Of a stretch of 64,000 nucleotides of DNA, positions 26,545-35,199 are shown in pieces. The stretch is from JABAAI01 sp965261955. Lineage in GTDB: Bacteria > Spirochaetota > Leptospiria > Leptospirales > Leptonemataceae. Each line of letters starts with the position of its first letter. The stretch's first letter is position 1. The notes below the pieces were generated by a model. That model had not been told where the DNA came from, searched no databases, and saw nothing but the letters and a program-made list of their open reading frames with translations. The stretch spans positions 124,001 through 188,000 of the forward strand of contig CBDHEM010000013.1 of NCBI GenBank assembly GCA_965261955.1, given 5' to 3'. The position numbers and the translations under genes are program-made.

Positions 26545-27355
26545 TCAAGCAGGAGGAGGTGGATAGAAACAAGTTTTGCTTATTTTTACGATAAAAGCGG
26601 CGCTTCTGGTGAGGAGCGGGCGTTGGATAGGAGAAGCTTCGGTGGATAAAAACAAGCTTCGCTTGTTTTTGTGATAAAAGCGGCGATTTTTGTGAGGACC
26701 GGGCGTTGTTTTGCTACAATTGGGTAGAAAACAGGCTTCGCTTGTCTCCCACGCACCAGCCTTGTCTTTTTCGTGCCCTTAAAAATCGGGAGCTTTACTC
26801 CAGCAAAGCTTTCCAAGTAAGCCTTCCAATCGCAAAGCTACGAAGATAGCCTCCCAGCTTCGCTTGTTTCCCATGTGGAGCCTTGCCTTTTTCGTGCCCT
26901 TAAATATCGGGGCTTTGCCCTATCAAAGCTACCAAGAGAACCTCCCAGCTTCGCTTGTTTCCCAACCCCAGCCTCGCCTTTTTCGTGCCCTCAAAATCGA
27001 AAGCTTTGCTTCAGCAAAGCCTACCACAGGTAAGTTCCCTTTAGCAAAGCCTCCCCAGCTTCACTTGTTTCCCACGTGAGCCTTGCCTTTTTCGCGCCCT
27101 TAAAATCGAGAGCTTTGCCCCAGCAAAGCTTTCCACGAACGCATTCCTAAAATAAAGTTCCCTTCCGAAAAACGGCCTCTTTCATCGCCAAGAGAACCTC
27201 CCAGCTTCGCTTGTTTCCCATCTGAAGCCTTGCTTTTTTCGCGCCCTTAAATATCGGGAGCTTTGCCTCAGCAAAGCTTACCAAGAGAACAACCCTTCCA
27301 ATCGTAACCCTTCCAGCGCAAAGTCTTCCAATTTAAGGCTACGGAAAAGACAATC
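26545..27355. repeat. Mixed family 1 and family 2 hairpin repeats
   Basis: Two family 1 units (26545-26720) are followed by about five family 2 units with cores such as GCTTTGCTTCAGCAAAGC and GCTTTGCCTCAGCAAAGC. The last roughly 220 bp (27130-27355, through CGGCCTCTTTCATCGCC to TTAAGGCTACGGAAAAGACA) recur on the other side of the IS3 dimer at 30100-30292. No credible gene. Confidence 0.85.
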
Positions 27356-27409
27356 TGACCTTCCCCCAAAAGAGTGGACAGTCCACTTTACATTATGGAG
27401 GAAGAAAAC

Positions 27410-27703
27410 ATGGAAACAAACACTATCAAGGCGTCAGCTAAACGCTATGATGAACAATTTAAGAAGGATACGGTAGACTACTGGATCAAAAATAAGCTTT
27501 TAGCAAAAGAGGTCAGTGAAGCTTTTGAGGTATCTGAAACTACACTCTATAAATGGCGTAGGAAATATGAGTTTAATAACTCTGATCCTAATCGTTCTAT
27601 AGAGGCGGAATTATCTAGGCTTCGCAAAGAGTGTTCTGAATTTCGTCAAGAAAGGGATATCTTAAAAAAGTCAGTGGCCATTTTCATAAAACCACAGAAA
27701 TGA
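27410..27703 (+). CDS. IS3-family transposase OrfA (copy 1)
   Basis: 97 residues from the ATG at 27410, which follows GGAGGAAG; an in-frame GTG at 27374 is less likely. It has a helix-turn-helix (KRYDEQFKKDTVDYWIKNKL, LAKEVSEAFEVSETTLYKWR) and a leucine-zipper-like tail (LSRLRKECSEFRQERDILKK). This is the DNA-binding part of the OrfAB transposase. It overlaps orfB by 4 bp (ATGA). The frame appears intact. Confidence 0.88.
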   Translation: METNTIKASAKRYDEQFKKDTVDYWIKNKLLAKEVSEAFEVSETTLYKWRRKYEFNNSDPNRSIEAELSRLRKECSEFRQERDILKKSVAIFIKPQK

Positions 27704-28601
27704 AGTTTCAATTTATTGAAAAATATCGCTCCTCATTTCCCGTGCAGAAAATGTGCTCTTTATTCACTATTTCAAGGAGCGGTTTTAATGTTTGGGTAAA
27801 ACATAAAACAAGTAAAAGGGCTTTCGAGACACAAAAACTTGAAAATATGATTAAGGATATTTTTCATAAGTTTAAGGGTATTTATGGCTCTCCAAGGATT
27901 ACGTCAGAATTGCATGATCTGGGATGTAAGGTTTCAGAAAATAGAGTGGCTAAAGTTATGAGAAATATAGAACTTTCTGCCCGTGTATACAGTAACCAGA
28001 AGTGGAGGGCAATCACTTCCGCCTTAACGCTTACTCTATTTCTAAGAAGCTACTAGGACAGAAATTTAATATCCTTGAACCTAATAAGGTCTGGGTTTCT
28101 GATATCACTTACATTAAATCAGCCGTAGGTTGGTTATATCTATGTGTGATACTTGATTTATGTAGCAGAAAAATAGTTGGTTGGTCTCTTACAGATCACA
28201 TGAGAACAGAAATGGTCCTATAAGCTCTGCCTAGAAGCTTTGGACAGAGCCGTTACTTAAAATAAGCCCTCAAAATGAGCCTAAGGAAGGGTCTGATTTT
28301 TCATTCTGACAGGGGAAGTCAATACGCGAGTTATCAATTTAGGAGCAAGCTTGATAAATATGGACTTGTATCCAGTATGAGCCGCAAAGGTAACTGTTAT
28401 GATAATGCTGTTGCGGAGTCTTTTTTTGGGAGTTTGAAAATAGAGGAGGTATATAAAAATACATATCTAAATATATTTGAAGTTAGGAGAAATATTTTTG
28501 AGTATATTGAGGTATTTTATAATAGGCCTAGACATAGAAAACATTCATTTTTAGGATATAAGAGTTCTATCAAATTTGAGGAAGAATACTATGCTACTTA
28601 A
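27700..28601 (+). pseudogene. IS3-family OrfB integrase (copy 1), broken
   Basis: Three pieces in different frames: an HTH_21-type part (FQFIEKYRSSFPVQKMCSLF, GIYGSPRITSELHDLGCKVS), an integrase core start (EPNKVWVSDITYIKSAVGWL, CVILDLCSRKIVGWSLTDH), and the end (LIFHSDRGSQYASYQFRSKL, MSRKGNCYDNAVAESFFGSL). The catalytic D, D and E fall in WVSDITY, HSDRGSQY and AVAESFFG. A frameshift near 28005 and a stop at 28221-28223 break it. Confidence 0.88.
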
Positions 28602-28653
28602 TGAAAAAAAAGCTAAAAAGGACTGTCCACTTTAACTTATGGAGGAAGAAAAC

Positions 28654-28957
28654 ATGGAAACAAACACTATCAAGGCGTCAGCTAAACGCTATGATGAACA
28701 ATTTAAGCAGGATACGGTAGAATACGGTAGACTACTGGATCAAAAATAAGCTTTTAGCAAAAGAGGTCAGTGAAGCTTTTGAGGTATCTGAAACTACACT
28801 CTATAAATGGCGTAGGAAATATGAGTTTAATAACTCTGATCCTAATCGTTCTATAGAGGCGGAATTATCTAGGCTTCGCAAAGAGTGTTCCGAACTTCGT
28901 CAAGAAAGGGATATCTTAAAAAAGTCGGTAGCCATTTTCATAAAACCACAGAAATGA
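28654..28957 (+). pseudogene. IS3-family OrfA (copy 2), frameshifted
   Basis: Nearly identical to the copy 1 orfA, but a 10-bp tandem duplication (GAATACGGTA) near 28720 shifts the frame early in the gene. The ATG at 28654 and the ATGA overlap with orfB are kept. Confidence 0.85.
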
Positions 28958-29868
28958 AGTTTCAATTTATTAAGAAACATCGCTCCTCATTTCCTGTGCA
29001 GAAAATGTGCTCTTTATTAACGATTTCAAGGAGTGGTTTTAATGTTTGGGTAAAACATAAAACAAGTAAAAGGGCTTTCGAGACACAAAAACTTGAAAAT
29101 ATGATTAGAGATATTTTTCACAAGTTTAAGGGTATTTATGGCTCTCCAAGGATTACGTCAGAATTGCATGATCTGGGATGTAAGGTTTCAGAAAATAGAG
29201 TAGCTAAAGTTATGAGAGATATAGGATTTTCTGCCCGTGTATACAGTAACCAGAAGTGGAGGGCAATCACTTCCGCCTTAACGCTTACTCTATTTCTAAG
29301 AAGCTACTAGGACAGAAATTTAATATCCTTGAACCTAATAAGGTCTGGGTTTCTGATATCACTTACATTAAATCAGCCGTAGGTTGGTTATATCTATGTG
29401 TGATACTTGATTTATGTAGCAGAAAAATAGTTAGTTGGTCTCTTACAGATCACATGAGAACAGAAATGGTCCTAGAAGTTTTGCCTATAAACTTTCCATA
29501 GAAGCTTTGGACAGAGCTGTTACTCAAAATAAGCCCTCAAAATAAGCCTAAAGAAGGGTCTGATTTTTCATTCTGACAGGGGAAGTCAATACGCGAGTTA
29601 TCAATTTAGGAGCAAGCTTGATAAATATGGATTTGTATCCAGTATGAGCCGCAAAGGTAACTGTTATGATAATGCTGTTGCGGAGTCTTTTTTTGGAAGT
29701 TTGAAAATAGAGGAGGTATATAAAAATACATATCTAAATATATTTGAAGTTAGGAGAAATATTTTTGAGTATATTGAGGTATTTTATAATAGGCCTATAC
29801 ATAGAAAACATGCATTTTTAGGATATAAGAGTCCTATCAAATTTGAGGAAGAATACTATGCTGCTTAA
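28954..29868 (+). pseudogene. IS3-family OrfB (copy 2), broken
   Basis: Carries the same frameshift after KWRAIT as copy 1 (near 29259), so that change predates the duplication or is an inherited feature of this element. A further break lies between HMRTEMVLEVLPINFP and the HSDRGSQY segment. The end reads MSRKGNCYDNAVAESFFGSL to FEEEYYAA. Confidence 0.85.
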
Positions 29869-29926
29869 TATGCTGCTTAATGAAAAAAAGCTAAAAAGGA
29901 CTGTACTAAATATTGGGGGAAGGTCA

Positions 29927-30292
29927 CCTCGCCTTTTTTCGCGCCCTTAAACATCGAGGGTTTTGCTCCAGCAAAGCTCTCCACAGAACCCCTTCCAACG
30001 CAAAGCTACCAAGAGAGCCTCTCAGCCTTGCTTGTTTCCCATGTGAAGCCCCTCGCCTTTTTCATGCCCTTAAAGTCGAGAGCTTTGCTCCAGTAAAGCT
30101 TTCCACGAACGCATTCCTAAAGTAAAGTTCCCTTCCGAAAAACGGCCTCTTTCATCGCCAAGAGAACCTCCCAGCTTCGTTTATTTCCAATGTGGAGCCT
30201 TGCCTTTTTTCGCGCCCTTAAATATCGGGAGCTTTGCCTCAGCAAAGCTTTCCGCAAAGTCTTCCAATTTAAGGCTACGGAAAAGACAATCA
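29927..30292. repeat. Family 2 repeats right of the IS3 dimer
   Basis: Three units with cores near 29955 (TTTTGCTCCAGCAAAGC, arms imperfect), 30082 and 30232. The part from about 30100 to 30292 duplicates 27130-27355 with small changes, so the IS3 dimer sits between direct repeats of roughly 200 bp. Confidence 0.85.
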
Positions 30293-30409
30293 TCTTTTTT
30301 GAGGAGAGAAAAGTTTATAGATAGGACTCTGGATTATGAGCTATTTACTAGGGTGGCTACGAAAACTGGACAAAATGCCGTTGAATTGTTTGCAATCGTA
30401 TTTTTAGGT

Positions 30410-30464
30410 ATATACAAACTATTTTTTTGATTTACTAAAAAATTTCAAAAAATAGTTTGTATAT
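30410..30464. promoter_or_regulatory. Long inverted repeat just upstream of the DM13-like gene
   Basis: Arms ATATACAAACTATTTTTT (from 30410) and AAAAAATAGTTTGTATAT (to 30464) pair perfectly over 18 bp around a loop of about 19 bases. The right arm ends 6 bp before the ATG at 30471. It could be an operator, an mRNA structure hiding the start, or the end of a lost mobile element. Which one is not known. Confidence 0.6.
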
Positions 30465-30470
30465 GTTTCT

Positions 30471-31289
30471 ATGCTTCTTCAGGTTTCCCAGGTTCTTTGT
30501 CATTTTGTTACTTCCCTTCCTATTTATCTTCTATTGTACGCTCTCACTTATTCCATCAACTGTACATTTATTGGAGAGCTACCAGAAAAAGCAAACATAG
30601 AGGGGGTGAAACTGCTTCGATGGGGGCGGGGATTTGTATTAAATATGGTAGGCAATGGCTTTGTTATTAAAGGAGGGATGCAAATTATTCGCTCTCTTCA
30701 CGATGAGAAGCGTTTTCTGGAATTTGATAATGACTTTAGTGTTACGGGAACATCTGCAAGTAATTTACGCATCTACTTTACCATGGGTAGCAAGCTAACG
30801 ACCACACGATTAGACTTGGGAACAATCAAGAGTACAACGGGGCGACAAAATTATAATATTATAGACGGCACTAACATCACAGGCTATACTCACCTCGTTA
30901 TGCAAAGTGGGAGTAATAGCGTAATCAATGCTCCTCTCCATTCTTTGCCAACGGCAAATACACTTATCTTTAGTAAAGATTTCACAAATTATGCCCACTC
31001 TGTTATGGGCACTAGCGAGTTACAATTAACACCACAAGGTAACTATAGAATTTATCTTTTAAATAATTTTTCGGTAACGGCTGCTCCCGGAATTTATGTT
31101 TATCTAACAAAAACAAGTGGGACACCACAAAGCAATGATATAGAAATTGGCCCTTTGAAAAGTCTTACAGGAGTGCAAGATTATCCCGTTCCTAAGGGTT
31201 TGAATATATTTTCTATGAACTATATATTAATTCACTGTAAGCCATTTAATATCCCCCTGGGAAACGCTAAATTAACTAGAATTCCATAA
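30471..31289 (+). CDS. Secreted protein with two DM13-like domains
   Basis: 272 residues with a hydrophobic N-terminus (LPIYLLLYALTYSINC, which could be a lipobox). Two related beta-rich segments follow: FLEFDNDFSVTGTSASNLRI, then LDLGTIKSTTGRQNYNIIDG; and NYRIYLLNNFSVTAAPGIYV, then IEIGPLKSLTGVQDYPVPKG with YILIHCKPFNIPLGNAKL. The second matches the DM13 domain pattern of paired strands, a G(x)LKSxxGxQxY motif and a terminal CKPF; the first repeat lacks the Cys. DM13 was proposed to take part in redox or electron transfer with a conserved Cys. The neighbours are two outer-membrane barrels. Confidence 0.65.
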   Translation: MLLQVSQVLCHFVTSLPIYLLLYALTYSINCTFIGELPEKANIEGVKLLRWGRGFVLNMVGNGFVIKGGMQIIRSLHDEKRFLEFDNDFSVTGTSASNLRIYFTMGSKLTTTRLDLGTIKSTTGRQNYNIIDGTNITGYTHLVMQSGSNSVINAPLHSLPTANTLIFSKDFTNYAHSVMGTSELQLTPQGNYRIYLLNNFSVTAAPGIYVYLTKTSGTPQSNDIEIGPLKSLTGVQDYPVPKGLNIFSMNYILIHCKPFNIPLGNAKLTRIP

Positions 31290-31339
31290 CTCATCAAAAG
31301 ACTCTCTATTTAGAAAAATGAGGCTCTCCATTTAGACGA

Positions 31340-32215
31340 ATGCGAATACAAAGAAAACTTGATATTACAAATGCTTTTCCTCAAAAGTTGAAAAGAAAAC
31401 TACTCTTTTGTTCTTTCTTTAGCCTCTTTTTTTATGCCTATTCTGTTGTGTTACCAACATGGGTTAGAGAAAAAGGGCGTAGTCTTCTTTACTCTGATCT
31501 GAGCTATCGCTTTGCAGATGAATTTGCAGTTGATGGGCGAATTATGCCTTCAAACGATTTTACTGAATTCGATTGGAATATTTATGTAGATCACGGCTTC
31601 ACAAAAAACTACACCGCAGGCCTGTATTTTCCCATCGTAAAAGTGTTATCCCTTGCCTCTACACCCACATCTCCAAGCGTTACCCATGTAAACAAAGGAG
31701 ATATAGATTTTATCCAAAGATATCAGTTTGCTAGTATAGGAGTTGCTGTTTTTAATTTAGAATTTCTTATGGGTATACCCACGGGTAACCACAAAGAACC
31801 CCATGGACTCCAAACAGGAGATGGTGAATACAATTATATGCCCGGTCTTTCTTTGGGATGGGGTTTCCCCATGTTTTCTCTTTCATCTTATCTCACTTTA
31901 TATTCTGGTATTAATTTCCGGACGGAAGGATTTTCTCATGAATGGCACAGTAGCTTTTCTTGGGGTCTGTTTTTGTACAAAAAAACTCTTCTTTTTAGTT
32001 TGGAAGCAAAAAATCAGCGCTCTTTAAAAACAGAAGAGGAAAATACTATTCAAAATGGTTTATGGAATAATACTTCTTATCTTAGCTACGGAGGGGGGAT
32101 CACTTACAAATTTAAAGAAGAAAGTGGGGTCAGTTTTTATTATAAAACACTAACAAAAATAGAAAATTCTCTTGGAGGAGATATCTATTCTATTGGTGTA
32201 TTCTATATATTTTGA
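31340..32215 (+). CDS. Outer-membrane beta-barrel protein, paralogue A
   Basis: 291 residues: a signal segment (LLFCSFFSLFFYAYSVVL), the motif LPTWVREKGRSLLYSDLSYR, then repeated amphipathic strands (NYTAGLYFPIVKVLSL, EYNYMPGLSLGWGFPMF, SYLTLYSGINFRTEGF) and a C-terminal strand YSIGVFYIF. It is closely related to the next gene. No named family is assigned; small transport barrels of the phenol-pathway MetA type are a possibility. It is transcribed with the DM13-like gene, 50 bp downstream of it. Confidence 0.7.
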   Translation: MRIQRKLDITNAFPQKLKRKLLFCSFFSLFFYAYSVVLPTWVREKGRSLLYSDLSYRFADEFAVDGRIMPSNDFTEFDWNIYVDHGFTKNYTAGLYFPIVKVLSLASTPTSPSVTHVNKGDIDFIQRYQFASIGVAVFNLEFLMGIPTGNHKEPHGLQTGDGEYNYMPGLSLGWGFPMFSLSSYLTLYSGINFRTEGFSHEWHSSFSWGLFLYKKTLLFSLEAKNQRSLKTEEENTIQNGLWNNTSYLSYGGGITYKFKEESGVSFYYKTLTKIENSLGGDIYSIGVFYIF

Positions 32216-32236
32216 TACTAATTAAAAGATTGACCA

Positions 32237-33145
32237 ATGAGTACAGTAAAATCATTGTTCTTCTATATGAAAGTCTGTAAGCTAAAAACTTTTTTCTCCA
32301 CAGATAACAGAAGATTTTTCTTTTATGCCTTATTTGGCAGTCTGATGGCATGCACTTTTTCTGCCATACTCCCAACGTGGGTTAGAGAAAAAAATCGTTT
32401 TTTGTTCGATACAAACGTTAGTAGCCGGTCCGCAAGTTATTATTTTCTGGATAAGGAAAGGATTGATATTGATAAATTTAGAAAAACAGACTGGAATATT
32501 TATGCGGATTATGGAGTCACAAAAAACTACACACTAGGTTTTTATATCCCGGCTATTCAAGCCGTAACACTTACAGAAATACTTCCAGATGTAGCGGAAA
32601 CGGGAAAAAAGACCCATACTAGTCACGGTGATTTGCATCTCATTCAAAGATTACAGATAGCAAATATCGAGGGAGTTGTTTTCAATTTTGAGTTTTTATT
32701 AGGACTACCCACAGGCAATCATAACAAAGAACGTGGTTTTTATACAGATAATGATGGATACCATTATATGCCCGGTTTTTCTTTGGGTTGGGGCTTCTCT
32801 CTTTTCACACTTCCCTCTTACATCACTTTATCTTCCGGCTATAATTTTCGTACGGGAGAATTTTCTGATGAAATCTATACTACCTTTTCTTTTGGAGCGT
32901 TCATATATAAAAAAAGTATACTACTAAATTATGAACATAAAGAACTCCAATCTATAAAAAATAAAAAAGCATCATTAACAAAAGATAATCGCTTTAACAA
33001 CACTAGCTACTCTGCTTCTGGTCTAGGATTTATATTTAAATTCACAAAGGATAGTGGTCTTAGCATCTATTACAAGACAGCAAGTAGGGCAGACAATATT
33101 CTAGGCGGCCCAAGCTATTCCATTGGTACTTTTTTTATTTTTTAA
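32237..33145 (+). CDS. Outer-membrane beta-barrel protein, paralogue B
   Basis: 302 residues, a tandem paralogue of the preceding gene. Shared motifs are LPTWVREK, DWNIYADYGVTKNYTLGFYI, LLGLPTGNH, YHYMPGFSLGWGF, SGLSIYYKTASRADNILGG and a final YSIGTFFIF. It begins 21 bp after paralogue A stops. The start at 32237 gives a 40-residue leader before the hydrophobic segment; the ATG at 32267 is an alternative. Confidence 0.7.
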   Translation: MSTVKSLFFYMKVCKLKTFFSTDNRRFFFYALFGSLMACTFSAILPTWVREKNRFLFDTNVSSRSASYYFLDKERIDIDKFRKTDWNIYADYGVTKNYTLGFYIPAIQAVTLTEILPDVAETGKKTHTSHGDLHLIQRLQIANIEGVVFNFEFLLGLPTGNHNKERGFYTDNDGYHYMPGFSLGWGFSLFTLPSYITLSSGYNFRTGEFSDEIYTTFSFGAFIYKKSILLNYEHKELQSIKNKKASLTKDNRFNNTSYSASGLGFIFKFTKDSGLSIYYKTASRADNILGGPSYSIGTFFIF

Positions 33146-33564
33146 TTCAATGAAAGAACGATTTCTTTTCCGAAGCGTATTCAGTCAAGAAGTCATTACA
33201 GTCTTCGCGGATAGAATAGCCTATGTGTATAAGCCATTCTTGAAAAAAACTTTAATAGATCATGTTTGTTCCTCTTATATAGAGGAGGAAAGGGTAAATC
33301 AAACGCCGTGAATAATCGCCGATTTAAGGCATTTTAGACAGACATTTTCGGAATTTTTTTGGGACTGTAGATTATTCTTGAAGACGTGACAGCTTGCGAT
33401 ATCAACTCAAAAGACTACTATTTGGCTTTGCTCATGAGACTGGGCAGTCGATATATTGGGGGAGTATCCATCTCTGATAAGAATAATACGTAGCTAGTCA
33501 GTGTAGCCTTTCTTTTAACTAAAAAAAGAGTGGGAGACTTGAATGCTTCCCCGTACTATACAGA
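33146..33564. other. Degraded intergenic region
   Basis: No intact gene. Around 33318-33350 there is a copy of the dispersed element core (GATTTAAGGCATTTTAGAC), flanked by GAATAATC/GATTATTC. The rest looks like eroded DNA leading into a transposase remnant. Confidence 0.45.
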
Positions 33565-33890
33565 ACAGATGCTGATGTTAGATATTGTTCTCAAGAGTAT
33601 ACTTCTCTATAATAAAGGAGAATGGGATCAATATCTCAATGTGTTGTGGTCATGCCTATGAGTATGCTCACGCTGAATCATTAAATAGTACAAGCAAATA
33701 TAAAGAAATCAATTTATCCGAATATGAAAATTTTGACGAAGCTCAGAAAAGTATATTCCGATTTATTGATTTGTACAATACGACGAGGCTACATTCAGAT
33801 TCAGGATGGATTCACCGTAAAAATATAAAAAGACTGTCTAGTTTTAGAGGGTTGAAGCAGATTTTACTATTATTTACTTCTTTTATTTAG
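33565..33890 (+). pseudogene. Remnant of an IS3-type OrfB
   Basis: A fragment of the integrase core in two frames: DVRYCSQEYTSL (33570-33610), then KENGINISMCCGHAYEYAHA, ESLNSTSKYKEINLSEYENF, DEAQKSIFRFIDLYNTTRLH. The catalytic Glu is in HAESLN. It differs from the IS3 element at 27356, so it represents an older insertion of another element. The 5' part is not recognisable. Confidence 0.7.
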
Positions 33891-34095
33891 TATCTTAAAA
33901 TTAATTTGAGTCTAAATGAATTTGTGGATTTAGAAGCAAGCACTACGAAAGGAATTGACAACATATGGCATAACATAGACTCTGTTGGTTTTTCCATGGG
34001 TGTATGAGTGTAGTGTTTTGTTTCCATAATACCTTTAATACCTTTCGCTTCATTTAAACAAATAGATAAATAGACAAATCGTATTCCTCCAGTTT
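33891..34095. other. Intergenic, nothing recognised
   Basis: About 200 bp before the acyltransferase gene. No gene or repeat is recognised. Confidence 0.4.
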
Positions 34096-34860
34096 ATGAC
34101 AAATATAGAAATTAAGTTTGCTGAAACTGATGAGGAAAAATCGGCCTTATACAAGCTTCGATATGAGGCTTTTGATTTTGGTACGACTCCGAATCGAAAT
34201 AATGGAGATGGGGAACAATCCGGTAGTTTAGAAGACATTGATAAATTTGATCAAGACTGTTCACATATTATTGCCATTCAAAAAGAAACTGGGCAAATCA
34301 TAGGAACATATCGCTTGCAAAATTCTGCTTCTGCTCAAAAAGGTAATGGCTTTTGCTCACAAATTTTATACGAATTAAAAGATTTAGGTGAGCTGGTTCT
34401 AAAAGATTCAGTAGAACTCAGTCGAGCTTGCATACACAAAGATTATAGACGTGGTCGAGTCCTATTTATTCTTTGGGAAAAAATCATAGAATATTGCTTT
34501 TTGGAAAAGAAAAGATATCTATTTGGTTCCTGCTCGTTCCCCGGAGCTAATCCAAAAAAAGCTTGTCAAATGTATTCTTATATAAAAGAGCAAAATCATT
34601 ATCACAGTAAATACAATGTGCGTGTGAAAGAAGAGAGTAAAGTTTCATCTCTTCAGCACTATAGTCATTTCCAGCCAGACAGTCTCCCCCCACTCTTTGG
34701 CGCTTACATAAAAAATGGGTGTAAAATTTGCAGTGAGCCCGCTCTGGATTTTGATTTTAATTCTTTTGACTTTTTTATGTTGCTGGATTTGGAGCAAAAA
34801 CCTGCATCAAAAACCATTTCGAGAATCAAACGGAAAGTCCAAGAAAATCAATCAAAATAA
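34096..34860 (+). CDS. OlsB-type GNAT N-acyltransferase
   Basis: 254 residues. The region EIKFAETDEEKSALYKLRYE, FDQDCSHIIAIQKETGQIIG, TYRLQNSAS, VELSRACIHKDYRRGRVLFI and YLFGSCSFPGANPKKA matches the Acetyltransf_5 group, which includes OlsB (lyso-ornithine-lipid synthase) and hemolysin-type acyltransferases using acyl-ACP. The substrate is not evident; ornithine-lipid synthesis would also need OlsA, which is not seen here. A Lys/Arg-rich tail may bind membranes. Confidence 0.75.
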   Translation: MTNIEIKFAETDEEKSALYKLRYEAFDFGTTPNRNNGDGEQSGSLEDIDKFDQDCSHIIAIQKETGQIIGTYRLQNSASAQKGNGFCSQILYELKDLGELVLKDSVELSRACIHKDYRRGRVLFILWEKIIEYCFLEKKRYLFGSCSFPGANPKKACQMYSYIKEQNHYHSKYNVRVKEESKVSSLQHYSHFQPDSLPPLFGAYIKNGCKICSEPALDFDFNSFDFFMLLDLEQKPASKTISRIKRKVQENQSK

Positions 34861-35199
34861 AGCTTTTGTAACGAATCAATGTGTTTTTTCCTATAGCGGG
34901 CTGTTGCAAAAAACAAGGGAATATTGGCATAGAATGTCTTGAATCGGCATTTTAGACGGGCATTTTTTTACTTTTCCGCGTTTTTGGCAACAGCTCAAAC
35001 ATAGATTACAGTTAATTTTTGTAGCATATCCCCTCAAAAGTCTATTTAACCACACAAGACCCCCCTATATCCTTTGTTTTATCTAACAAAAAAAGACTTG
35101 TACTGAATATCAATATATTTCTTGTTGTATAAAGAGACATAATATCTATGTATAAATCGTACGTCCAGCAATGACAAGGTTATCTATAGCATATAAATA
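34861..35199. other. Intergenic region with a small inverted-repeat element
   Basis: Contains the MITE-like element at 34900-34994; the remaining 200 bp before the DegT-fold gene are AT-rich without recognised features. Confidence 0.4.
34900..34994. mobile_element. MITE-like element, 95 bp
   Basis: Bounded by GCTGTTGCAAAAAAC at 34900 and the inverse of GCTGTTGCCAAAAAC at 34980-34994 (14 of 15 match). The inner part has GGCATTTTAGACGGGCATTT, shared with copies near 12190 and 33330. Such ends resemble those of several IS families (IS5- and IS6-type), so it is probably a non-autonomous derivative. No coding capacity. Confidence 0.65.

Larger units (their letters stand above)
27356..29926 (+). 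mobile_element. IS3-type element, head-to-tail dimer
   Basis: Outer ends are TGACCTTCCCCCAA at 27356 and its inverse at 29913-29926, with a second matching block ACAGTCC inside each end. Two nearly identical element bodies lie in the same orientation and meet near 28620-28635. At that junction the TGACCTTCCCCCAA part is missing and only GGACTGTCC remains, so the join has lost the distal parts of both ends. Each body has an orfA-orfB pair as in IS3-family elements (IS51/IS150-like ends). All but the first orfA are broken. Confidence 0.88.
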
